The position numbers and the translations under genes were made by a program. Positions 50,168 through 61,541 of a stretch of 64,000 bases of DNA are shown piece after piece. The stretch is from Letharia columbiana. Its lineage: Eukaryota > Ascomycota > Lecanoromycetes > Lecanorales > Parmeliaceae. Below the pieces are notes generated by a model. It worked only from the letters and a program-made list of their open reading frames with translations, was not told the DNA's origin and did no database searches. Location: positions 62,001 through 126,000 of the forward strand of contig NW_023501055.1 of the NCBI RefSeq assembly GCF_014066305.1. The letters run 5' to 3'. Every line of letters begins with the position of its first letter. The first letter of the stretch is position 1.

Positions 50168-52489
50168 GATTATAAGCCTAGATTGTAGGATATTTATTTA
50201 GTATATTACTTATAAACTAGCTAGCTTATTAATTAAATACTTAAAAAATAGAGGAAAGCTTTATTATAATATCGTATCGCTTAATAATACTATCGTAATA
50301 TTAAATATCTAATTAATTTACTTCGAGATAACTCGATAATACTCTTTAAGCTTTATAGACTTTTAAATTATAAGTTATACTTATTATATAATAATCGTAA
50401 TCCTTATAAAGATCTCGCTACTATTATCTTTAATTATTATATTATAAAGTAAGAGATTAGAATAAAGAGCTTAAATACTAAGTTAATTAAAAATTCTATT
50501 AAGCTAACTAATCGATTAAGCGCTTTAAACGATATTAATTCTATTTATAAAACGCTAAATTTATAAATAGAAATAATATAATTATAAAAGAGATAATATA
50601 TAAAGAAATATTCTTATTTTCTAATTGAAATATAACTATATTAGCTAGATAGATTATAGCGAAATATTATTATATTAATATTATCGATCGTTTAGTTAAT
50701 AGATTATCGAGTTAATAATTAAATATTTAACTAATAAAGAATATAATTACCGCGTAAGATAAAGGATATAAAGAGCTCTTAAGTTTTTTATCTAATATAA
50801 ACTCTATATCTATCTAATTACCTTTAAATTTAATTATATCTTAAGAAAATTCTTTATTTAATTATATTAGTTAAAATAATATTATATATTTTAGATATAG
50901 TTATATATTAACGTTTTCTTCTAATTAAGATAATATTAAACGCTTTAGACGCACTTATTTATTAATATCTTTCGTAGTTTAAGATAAGTCTAAAAGCTAC
51001 TATAGATTATACGCGCCTATTATACCTTTAGATATCTTTTAAAAATAATTTTGTATATTATATAATAAAGCACGCGCGGGTAGATATATCTTTAAGCGCG
51101 ATTTTTCTCGATATAATTAAGTATTAAATAAAGTTTAATATTAATTTAGAAAGTATCTAAAAATTTAAAAACGCGATTATATATTTATTTATCTTTCTAA
51201 TAGCTTTATAACTTCTAATAATTTAATTCGCGAGTTATCTCTCGAACTAATTAATAATAAGAATCTCTTTAATACTATTATATAGTCTATTAAGTTTAAT
51301 CTTCTTATAAGCTCTTAATTCCTTCACGCTTTAAATAATATATCGAAGCTAAAACTATATTAAAAGAAACTAACTTAGATATAAAGTCTAGCGAGCTATC
51401 TCTCTATATCGTTAAGTTTAAAAAATCTAAAAATCTTTAAGTATAATAGCGAGATATACGTTAATATCTTACGACGTAATATCTTATTAAGTTTATTAAA
51501 ATCGAATAAAAAGATTACTCTATTATTTCTATCTTAATTAAAAGTATATCTAACGCTAAAATTATAAAGTTTATTAATATCGTTAAAGATAAAGTCGTTA
51601 AGTAAAAATTAGAGTATAAACTAATTATTAATATTATCTAAAGTCGCCTTAATAATAATCTATTATCGAATCTAGAAAGTTAAATTAATATCTATCTTCT
51701 ATAAGAGACTATTATTATTAATAATAAGTTTAAAGATTTTAATACTCTTAATAATCTCTATTATTAATTATTTAAATTAAACCTTAACTAATATAAAGAT
51801 ATATTAAATTTCGCGATTTATCTTAAGGGTATTTATATCGATATTATTAATATATTATCTAAATTAAAATTAAAAATTAACTTTTTTATTTTTCTCTTTT
51901 ATATCGAGTTAGATAAAGCCTATAATATCTATTTTATTTATTATATTTAAAATTATAAGTCGATAAATAAGGTAAATATAGAGCTTATCTTCTCGCTAAA
52001 ATATACTATTACTCGATTTATTTAGATAATTATTAATTCGTCTTTTAAGCGTATTAAATTTAACTATATCTTTATTACTTAACGCTTTTATTATTTTATT
52101 CTAAATAACTTAAACTTTATTATTATTATTAAGTCGTAGAAGAAAATTATATCTAATCTCGATAATTATATAATTTAAAAGCGAGTTAAATACTATATCT
52201 ATTATAAGAAGTATTATTATATTAAAACGAAATATAATTAACTTAGTAAAAAGAGTTAAAATAAAGATATTAGCGGTAATAATAGAGATAATACTCGAGA
52301 TAACGATTTTAAATCTAACGATAAAAAGAATAAAAATAGAAATTATAAACTTAATAAAAAGCGTTATTATAATTCTATTAATATCGAAAAAGAAATATAT
52401 ATTATATATACCGCTAAATCCGATAGCTCGTCTATACGATAAGCTCTAGATTATACCTACTTATAGTACTCTACTTCTTATTAAAACGC

Positions 52490-53120
52490 CTTTATTAAAT
52501 ACTATCTCCTCGACTCTAAAATCGATAATATTCGCTTAATTAAGAATATTAAGGATTTTCTTATCTTTATCGATATTAGTAAAGTAAGTCTTAATACTAT
52601 TATCGATAATAAAAAGAAGAAATTAATTTTTATTAATATTCTTTACGTTCTCGAACTATTTCTTAATCTAGTTTTTTAAAGGTAATTAATATATAATAGT
52701 TTATCTATGAAATTCGTTTCGAATAATATCGAAATTAATTATCGTGATATTACCGCTTAACTATAGAAAAATAATCTATATATCTTTTATATATAAGAGT
52801 TAAAATCTATATTAATATCGTTTAAGGCCGAATCGATATTTATATTAATATTTAAATAATATAATATAAAGTTCGCTATACTTTAGATTATTTTAAAATA
52901 TAAAAAGAAGATTAATTCGATAAATAAAGATATTTCTATTTTCGCTAAGTTTAATATCTCTAACTCTAATTTCAACTTCGATAATACGCTCTATAAAATT
53001 AACGAAAAAACTTTTAATTTTTAATATACTTATATAAATTATTTAAAATATTAAAATATTTAAAAGCTCGCTAAGTTATCTAAGGGTATAGACCTTATTA
53101 AAAAAATCGTAGAAACGAAG
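52490..53120 (+). pseudogene. Copia-A protease and GAG-pre-integrase remnant
   Basis: Near 52500-52700 the frame reads L-L-D-S-K-I, where copia proteases have a D-S-G-A core, followed by a valine/leucine-rich stretch. Around 53029-53088 a Y-L-K-x-x-N-I-x-K-L-A-K-L-S-K-G block aligns with the H-x-R-L-G-H...L..L zinc region that precedes integrase. Gly to Lys/Asn changes and stops are consistent with RIP. The family call rests on order and spacing as much as on residues. Confidence 0.55.
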
Positions 53121-53159
53121 TCTTACGCTTTATATACTATTAAAAAAACGAAGAATACG

Positions 53160-53640
53160 TTATATAAATCCTATATTCGCCTAAGGGAAAGATTAAATAA
53201 TTTAATCTATATTGATATCTATGGCCCTATTACTCCGCGCGGCTTCGATAAAAATAAATACTTTATTATTTTTTTAAATAATTATAATAAACGCTTCGAG
53301 ATTAAAATTATCGAATAAAAGAGCGATATCTTTATAGTCTTTAAGCGCTTTTAGCTTTATAACGAATATAGCGACTTCACTATTAAACGCCTACGAAGCG
53401 ATTACGAGAGCGAGTATAAGAATTATAATTTCGATATCTATCGTATTAATTATGATATTACTTAAGAGCTAGTCTAATCAGAGAATCCCGAATAAAATAG
53501 AGTTGTTAAACGATTTAGTTAAACTCTCTTTAGTACTATTAGTATTATTATAGAGGATATTAATATTAATTAAAAGTTTTAGCTAGAGCTTATAATAACG
53601 ATAAACTATCTTCGTAATTATAGCTTTATTATAAACTATA
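53160..53640 (+). pseudogene. Copia-A integrase core remnant
   Basis: At about 53198-53280 the frame reads Y-I-D-I-Y-G-P-I-T-P-R-G-F-D, then K-Y-F-I-I-F-L-N-N-Y, matching the copia integrase pattern D-x-x-G-P-x...G-x-x-Y-F-x-x-F-x-D-D-Y with the second Asp pair turned to Asn. Integrase would insert the cDNA and leave the 5 bp duplication seen here. The remaining DDE residues were not located with confidence. Confidence 0.65.
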
Positions 53641-54469
53641 AACTTACTTTATATAAAGCTCATATTAAGTATAAGCTCCGTCTAATATATATTAAGCGTA
53701 TTAAAATTAAAAGCTTCGCTATAATAAGAAGACTAGTTATTAAATAAAAAAAAGAATAATATCGCGCTTAAGAAGATATTCTTATAGACTATAACGGCGA
53801 TTATATCTATTAAATATTACTATTAGATAATAATATTATACGCTTATTGAAAGTTATATAGAATAAAAAAAAGAATAAACTCTTATTTAATTTAATATCT
53901 CCTCAATTACTAAATAATCTAGCTATAAAGAGAAATACGCCTATAACATCTTTCTTAGCTAGAAATTTTCTTTTTATAAATATAATAAATATAAATAAAC
54001 TTATTTAATTATCTAGATCTATTCTAAGGCCTTCGAAGTTTGTAAAGACTTCTTTTAACTTCGATATTTCTATTATTACGCCTTAATTTATCTCGACGAT
54101 ATAAGATAATACGCCTTTATATCTTAATTATCCTTATTTAATCTCGCGAAATCTCTCTTTAAATTCTCTTATACTCTATACTATAATTACTTAAACCGCA
54201 AATATAAAGCTATATAAGTTAAAGATCTATAAAAAAACTACGATAAATAATTCTTTTTATAAGTAATAGAAAGGCGATATAATCGAAGAATTCGTATCGC
54301 TAAAAGAGAATAACACTTAAACTCTTATTAATCTACTTTATAGGCGCACTATACTTCGTAATAGATAGATCTATATTTTAAAACGTAGATTTAATAATAA
54401 AGTTACTCGCTATAAAACTCGCTAAGTAATATATAAATTTGAATAACGCGAAGACTTAGATTATAATAA

Positions 54470-54860
54470 AATCTTCGTTTTAATAATTAAATCTATATTC
54501 TATAAGACTATCTTTATCTTAATTACTATTAAAGATTAGAATTTAAAATAAATAAATATTAAAATCGCTTTCCTCTATAGAAACGTTAAAGAGGAAATCT
54601 ATATAAAATAATCTATTAATTTTACCTCGGAAAAGTATTCTTAATAGGTTTATAAGCTTAATAAGGCACTCTATAGTCTAAAGTAATCCCTATATATATA
54701 ATATAATATCTTTACTAACTATATACGAGAAATCGATTTTATTTCTATTAATACCGATTATAATATATTTATTAATCTCGATATTAATATTATTATCGCT
54801 CTCTATATAAATAATATTCTTATTATTAATCCTTCTTAATCTAATATTTAACGAATTAAG
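54470..54860 (+). pseudogene. Copia-A reverse-transcriptase remnant
   Basis: The frame reads I-K-I-A-F-L-Y-R-N-V-K-E-E-I-Y-I-K-Q (54568-54612), matching the copia signature D-V-K-x-A-F-L-x-G-x-L-x-E-E-I-Y-M-x-Q. Next comes Y-K-L-N-K-A-L-Y-S-L-K (54649-54681), matching K-L-x-K-A-L-Y-G-L-K-Q. The catalytic loop near 54800-54830 reads L-Y-I-N-N-I-L-I in place of Y-V-D-D-I-L-I, so both catalytic Asp are lost. Confidence 0.75.
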
Positions 54861-55139
54861 AATACGCTTAATATTAAGTTTAAAATAAGTAATTTAGACT
54901 TCTATAACTACTATTTAAATATAACTATAATTTATAATTATATTAATCGAATATTGCGTTTAGATTAATTAGTTTATATTAAATAATTTCTTAGATATTA
55001 TAGAATATAAGAGTTTAAGCTATAATTTACTCTTATAGAAACTAACGCGTAATTACTTTCTATTAAGAATAGTTATATAATATTCGCTAAGTTACTAAAA
55101 ACTTATTAATTAACTATTAAATTTCTTATATATATTATA

Positions 55140-55480
55140 CTCGATATAAAATTAAATATTATATTCGCTATATTAGTAGTCTTACGATATTCTTTAAATT
55201 CTATCGAAGTCTATTACGCGGTTATTAAGCGTATCTTCTAATATCTTAAAGTAATTATTTATTAATATCTTATTTATAAAGATTCGCTTTAAGACTTAAT
55301 TAGTTATATCGACTTCGATTAGATTAGTAATTATAATATTTATAGATTAATTTTAGATTATATTTATAATCTAAGAAATAAAGTAATTAGCTAATCTTTT
55401 AAGCGATAAGCTATCGTTATATTATCTACCTATAAAGCTAAATATATTAATTAAATTTAAACTATAAAGGAAGTTATTTA
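55140..55480 (+). pseudogene. Copia-A RNase H remnant
   Basis: The frame reads Y-I-D-F-D (about 55298-55325) and then an S-x-S-G-Y-like stretch. At about 55395-55450 it reads S-F-K-R followed by A-I-V-I-L-S-T-Y-K-A-K-Y, matching the S-K-R-Q-x-T-V-A-L-S-S-T-E-A-E-Y end of copia RNase H with Glu changed to Lys. This is typical of the C-terminal part of copia pol. Confidence 0.7.
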
Positions 55481-56221
55481 GCTTCGAGAATTACTTAGTT
55501 AAATCCATCTTAATAAACTACTTTAAACGATTATTATCTTTAATAATAATTAAAACGTAATCGCTTTAATAAAGAACTCTTAGTATTATAATTATATTAA
55601 ATATATTAATATTTAATACTATTAGATATATAATTAAATTACTAATAATAATATAAATCTTAAATATATTTCTATTAATAAATAGATAGCTAATAGACTT
55701 ATTAAGGCTCTATATAGAGATAAATTTAAGCTTTTTTAAGAACTTATTAGTCTAAAACCTCGCCTATAGAATAACTATTTCTTATATTCTAGCGATATAT
55801 TTATTATTAAGAAAGAGTTAACTTTAATATCTTAAGAGATAAATAAATTTATATTCTAGTAATACGCTTATTATTAAGAGTTAATTCTAATATCTTAAAA
55901 GATAAATAAATTATTATTAAGAAAGAGTTAACTCTAGTATCTTAAAAGATAAATAAATTATTATTAAAAAAGAATTAACTTTAGCACCTTAAGAGATAAA
56001 TAGATTTCGATTTTACTACTTATATGAAAGCTTACTTCTAATTAATTTTTATATCTTAAGTAATCTATTTAAGACGCTTATCGAGCCGTTATATTAAGCT
56101 TAGTACTCTACGAACTTATTATTTCATATTAAGCAGCTATTTCTTTAGCGCTACTATTACTATTACTATTATATTATTAAAGACTAGATACTCGAAACGT
56201 AATATAGTTATTTTTTAGATT

Positions 56222-56531
56222 TCAACTTTTTATATTACCTACCCTATCGTGAACGTTATAAACTTCTAGTCGCCAATCGATCGATCTTTGGTGTACACCA
56301 AGTGGACTGAAAATAAATTTTTCAAAAAACCGCTTTTTGACAAAAAAAAAAAAAAAAAAAATGGAATTTTTTATATGGGGTGGATGGAATTTTCCCATGC
56401 ACATACCCTCTTCACCTTTGCCACCCGGCGTTCGGACATAGCCATTTGCTCGAATAGGGGGGTAGAGGGGTGAGGGTATTTTTTCGTTTTCCTACTTATT
56501 TAATTCGAGCTGTATTTCGAGCATATAGAAG
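56222..56531. other. Un-RIPed island in the 3' region of copia-A
   Basis: About 300 bp with ordinary CpA/TpG content just before the 3' LTR. It contains the palindrome TTGGTGTACACCAA (56286-56299), an A20 run (56342-56361) and a purine tract (56456-56476). Copia-A copy 2 matches only to about 56265, so the island is either missing there or an extra insertion here. I found no inverted ends or duplication that would define an inserted element. Short open frames on both strands (about 60 codons) overlap the A-run and look fortuitous. Confidence 0.6.
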
Positions 56532-56670
56532 TATCGAAATGTGTCACCTAACTAAGTTGAAAGGTTTGCCGAGGTAAGGAAGGTTTATCGAGGCTTAATA
56601 ACACATATATTTATAATACTCTCTACAGTTAGATCTAATCAATTAAGTATTTCATCTACTACTTTCAACA
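56532..56670 (+). repeat. Copia-A 3' LTR, 139 bp
   Basis: TATCGAAATG to CTTTCAACA, followed by TAGAT. It is much less mutated than the 5' LTR, keeping about eight CpA and four TpG. Confidence 0.85.
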
Positions 56671-56675
56671 TAGAT
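56671..56675. repeat. Target-site duplication, right of copia-A
   Basis: TAGAT, followed by AATATATTATTACTC as at the empty site in LINE copy 1. Confidence 0.85.
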
Positions 56676-59600
56676 AATATATTATTACTCTTCTATCGTT
56701 ATAGAAGAAGTTAAAAACCGAAGCTTTTATATCGATTTAGCGATTATATATATCGTTAAATATTATATAAAGAGGCTTTAAGTATATATAACGAATAAGA
56801 GTTCGCTAGATATTATAGATTTTTATCTTCTAGCTATATAAATAATAAAAATAAAAAACTTTAAAGATCTAAAATTCTAGATAAGATATTAGAAATTTAA
56901 GGGCGTTACGAGTAATAAGATTATAATTATTTTTAAAAAAAGTTTTAGAGTATATAGCTTTAAGTTTGCGATTAGATAATTAAAATTAAAATATAATAAA
57001 GCGTTTAGCGTTAGATTTAGACTAATAAATCTAATTAGAATATATAATATTTATAGAAAAGTATATTTAATAATTAAGTATAGGAAACTATAGATATTAA
57101 AATTTATAAATATTATAAAGTTCTTTTTTATAAAGAATAAATCTATTATATTATAATTATAGCTATATATAAAATATAAATAATCTTACTTAATATTTAT
57201 TTAATTCTAAATCTAGATTATTTTAGAAAAATATATAATATAATATAGAGTTATAAGATTAATATTCTACTACTTTAAGAGATAAATCTATTTAATAAAA
57301 TTATAGAATATTATAAAAGATTATTCTTATAAATAGTTATTATAATTTATCGAGTTAAAAAGAATAAAATTATTATTATTATAAATATTAAATTTATAAA
57401 ATAATAAAAAGATAAGAACTTGAATTATATTCTTTATAAAGGGGGTAATAAAAGAATTTTAGTCTATAAGATTAAATATAAAGAATATATATTTATAATA
57501 ATATCGATATATATTTTAATTAAAGAGGTTATAAAGCTATTATAATTAAAAGCGAATATAAAAATACTTAAATAAATATTACTATAAATACTCTATAATA
57601 TAATAAAGAAAGATTAAAATCTTATATTAATCGCTATAAATAAAGTCTTTATAATTCCTCCGCCGCCTTTATAGCTATAAGTATTATTTAAATTATTATT
57701 AAAACTTAAAAAAGATAAAATATATTATTTAATAAACGATTAAAGAATTCGAAACTCGAATTTTAAAATCTTTATATACTTCTTAAATAATAAAATCTTA
57801 ATTTCTAGAATTAATTAAATCTATATTCGAGATAATTAAATAAAAGAGTTAAAGAATTAAGAGATAACGTTTAATAGATTATCTATTAATTATAAGACTA
57901 TAATAATTATAATAAAAATAATCTTTATAGCTATTTAAAAATTTAAGCGATAAAAATTATCGCTTTTACTTTTATAAAGAAATTAAGTATAAGTCTTATA
58001 TTTAAAAATATTATAAACTCTCTTAAAGAAAAACTCGATAAAAGAGTAAATAATTTATAAGATATTAATAGCGTAATTTATAAAATATATTATAAAGAAT
58101 AATTATAAAATAAATTAGAAAGTTAAGTATAATTTATAGCGTAATTATCTATAACTATAAAAGAAAAAACGTCTTAAATTACTAAATTTCGAATTAGAGA
58201 AAAAAATAGTAATTATTAAAACGCGTAAGAAATAGCTTATAAATATATATAATTAATTTTATTTCTATAATATTATAGCTAAATATCTTATTCTTAATAA
58301 GAAACTAATAAGATAATTTTTCGCGAGAGCTAGATATATAAATTATAGCTTTATTAAAACTCTAAAAGATAATTAAAAAAAAATATATATAGACTTAAAG
58401 GGTATTCTTAAAATAGTAATAAACTATTATCGAAATCTTTATAATATAAAATCTTAGATAAAAGCGTTTAAAATAAAATTTTATAATATATAATAGATTA
58501 GATAAGCTCGATAGATATTATTAAAATAAAAAATCTTATTAAAGCTCGAGAGATATAGATCGCTATTTATCGAGTATTTTTAGAAATCTCGTTAGATAAA
58601 GATAATCTTTTAAGCGAGTTCTATAAGACTATTATAGAATATAAAAAGAAGAAGAAAAAGAAAATCTTAATTATTATTATTTAATTAATCTTTTTTATAA
58701 TTAGATATAGCGAAAGTAGAAACTTTTAAAGTATTAAACGAATAAGATTTTTATTATTCTTTTTAAGAATAAAGATAAATAAATTAATATTAAAAACTAT
58801 CGTTTTCTATTTATTATAAATATAGATTATAAGATTTTTATAAATATTCTAATATAATATCTAATAAAGATTTTAAATAAAGTAATTAATAAATAATAGT
58901 TAATCTTCTTATTAAAGAGATTTATAGATAATAATATTAAAATAATTTAATATCTAATAGTTAAATATAAATTTATTAAAAAGTTATTATAAAATAAAAA
59001 GAGAATCGTTATTCTCTTTCTCGATTAGAAAAAAGTATATAATTAAATTAATTACGAGTTTCTTCTAATAATTCTAAAAGAATTAGATATATTTAAAAAA
59101 TTTATTATTTAAATATAGCTTATCTATAAGAAAGCTAAAATTAAGATTTATATTAATAATTATATTAAAGAAATAATTATAATATAAAGCGATATAAGAT
59201 AAAAAAATCTTCTAAATTACCCTTTATTCGTAGTTATAATTAAAGATTTAACTCGATATATTATCTATAACCCTCGAATTTTAGAAATATAAATAAGAAA
59301 TAAGATATTAAAGATAATAATATACGCTAATAATATTATAATTATTATATAATTTTAAAAAGAGATAAATATTATAATAGCGATTTTAAAGATTTATTAT
59401 ATTATAATTAGCGCGAGGATTAATTAGAATAAGTTATATATACTATATATAAGAAATATTATCTATATCTATATTATCGATATAAAGAAAATTTCTCTTA
59501 ATAATCTTTATAAATATCTAGGGATATCGATTAGAGTAAATATTAATTATTAATTAGACGATTTTTAAATTAAAATTCTATAAAAGGCTAAGAGATTAGT

Positions 59601-61526
59601 ACGAAATTAATCGCGATTTTATTTATTTCTTAAAGATAAAGTAATAATTAAAATTACTTTTATAATATTTCTTTTTAAATTCATCTTACGATTTTTATAT
59701 ATACTTTTAGCGATATATAATAAATTAGAAAAGAAGTATTATAAATTAATATAGAATAATAAAGTCTAAAATATTATTCGCGATCTTTATACTTATTATT
59801 AGATAAAAGAGAGTAGAGTTAAGATAATTAATTTATAAGTCGTTATTAATAAAAGTATTATAGCTATAATTAGTAAAGTAATTAACTTTTTTAAATTAAT
59901 ATAGACTATTCTAATTAAAAATATTCTAATATTATATATTTAAAGCCCCTTATACGCTTTAGCGTTTATTAATTTTTAAGTAACTTAATTCTTTAATTAG
60001 TTTAATTATATCTTAAAGTTAATATAGACTATCTAATAGCGATAGAAAAAGATATTTATATAAATTCTTTAAATTAAATTCTCTCTAATTATTATAAAAT
60101 TACTAGCGATATTAATATTCTACTATTCGTTATTAAGAAAAGCCGGCTTAAAGAATATAAAAAAGTTTAATTTTAAGATCTAGTAAACTCTATAAGATAA
60201 GAGTATTAAAGTCTTAAAAGATATATAAAATTCGATATATATAGTCTTAATAGTCTTAGTTAAAATAGTATATATTAAATACTCTTTCTAAATCGATTAT
60301 ATTATTAATAAATTAATTTCTAACACTATTCTATCTAATTAATATTTATTATTTTTAAGTCTATATATATAAAGACTAGATATACTTTAATAAAAATACT
60401 TTATAGAGATTAATAATTATCTTATCTCTCTATCGGAGATTAGCTTTTAATAAGTCTATCTTATAATCTTAGACGAGAGACTAAAAACTATTAATTTTAG
60501 CGATAGAATTAAGGGCCTTATTCTCGCCTATTAACGTCGCTATAAATTAAGAGTTTTAATAAATAGAATATAGGCTATAGTCTATAATAAGTTTAGAATA
60601 TCGTATATAAGAGATCTCCTTTAATAATTACTTTATAAAAAAATTTAATTAAAAATTAATCTTATTTAAGTATTAATATAATAATAGTTATACCCTATTT
60701 ATAATATTAATTAATCTTTATTTTATATATAGATTAAGTATATAATATCGAAAGCGATATAAAAAGAGTTTTTTATTATTTTAAGTCGATTAACTCTTAA
60801 TTTAATATTCGAAATAAGAATTATTAATAAGATAATCGCTTTTATAATATTTAATTTTAATTTAAAAAGTATTAATAAGAGATAATAGATTATTTTCTAT
60901 TAGATTATTATTTAATCTTTATAGAAATATTATCTATTATATAGTTTTAGCGATTTAGTTATATATTAATCTTTAAATATCGTTTAAAGTTATTATCGAA
61001 CTCTAATTCGAAAGTAAATTTTTATAAATCGGATTTTATATCTTTATAAAAGGTATTAAACTAAGAAGTATAATATATAAATATTTAAGAATCTTTAAAA
61101 CGAGTTTCTCGATTAAATAAAGGTTTATAAGAGTTTTATCTACTTAATATCTAACTTCTTCGCGATAATAAGTTAGATTAAGCGGAGGGTAGTAGAGATA
61201 ATTAAGAAGTCGAATAATATCACGAAGGATTAGAATATAGATATTAGCGATATTAGCGATTAAGATAAATTAATAGGCCTAAATCTATTATTTAGATAGT
61301 TTTCTTATTTTATTCTTTTTATCTCTAATTTATTTAATTTAGCGTTAATTTAATAAAATTACTCGATATAGCTTCCCTCTATAAAGACCTTCGCGTAATA
61401 CTCTATATATACTTAAGCGAGAGTAGTTTACGAGTTCGAGTTCCTATAGATTTTTAGATGAGATATCTTCGTTAAGGCGGCTATCTTAGCTAAATAGTCG
61501 AATAAAATAAATAACTTTTAAATTAA

Positions 61527-61541
61527 CTTATTAATAATTTT
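61527..61541. repeat. Target-site duplication, right of LINE copy 2
   Basis: CTTATTAATAATTTT, matching 48630-48644. Confidence 0.7.

Larger units (their letters stand above)
50029..56670 (+). mobile_element. Ty1/copia retrotransposon copia-A, copy 1, complete but RIP-inactivated
   Basis: A 6642 bp element with two 139 bp LTRs and a TAGAT duplication, inserted in LINE copy 2. The order of degenerate domains on the + strand is gag region, protease, GAG-pre-integrase, integrase, reverse transcriptase, RNase H, which is the copia order (integrase before RT). It keeps more CpG and occasional TpG than copia-A copy 2, so it is younger or less often RIPed. Stops interrupt each domain. Its 3' untranslated region contains an un-RIPed island (56222-56531) and the empty target of MITE-662 copy A. 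Confidence 0.88.
48645..61526 (+). mobile_element. LINE copy 2, full length, split by copia-A
   Basis: The element runs 48645-50028 and 56676-61526, about 6.24 kb once copia-A and one copy of its duplication are removed, close to the 6.25 kb of LINE copy 1. The 5' end (CCTTCCAGAGGTG) is less mutated than in copy 1. The 3' end, AACTTTTAAATTAA, is the RIPed form of AACTTTCAAATCAA. The RT catalytic motif region is at about 59321-59334. It inserted into LINE copy 3 in opposite orientation with a duplication of about 15 bp. All frames are broken. Confidence 0.85.

Noticed and set aside
56222..56473. Overlapping open frames of about 60 codons on both strands
   Set aside because: They include the A20 run (poly-Lys on one strand, poly-Phe on the other) and lie in the untranslated region of copia-A. 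They resemble no protein family.
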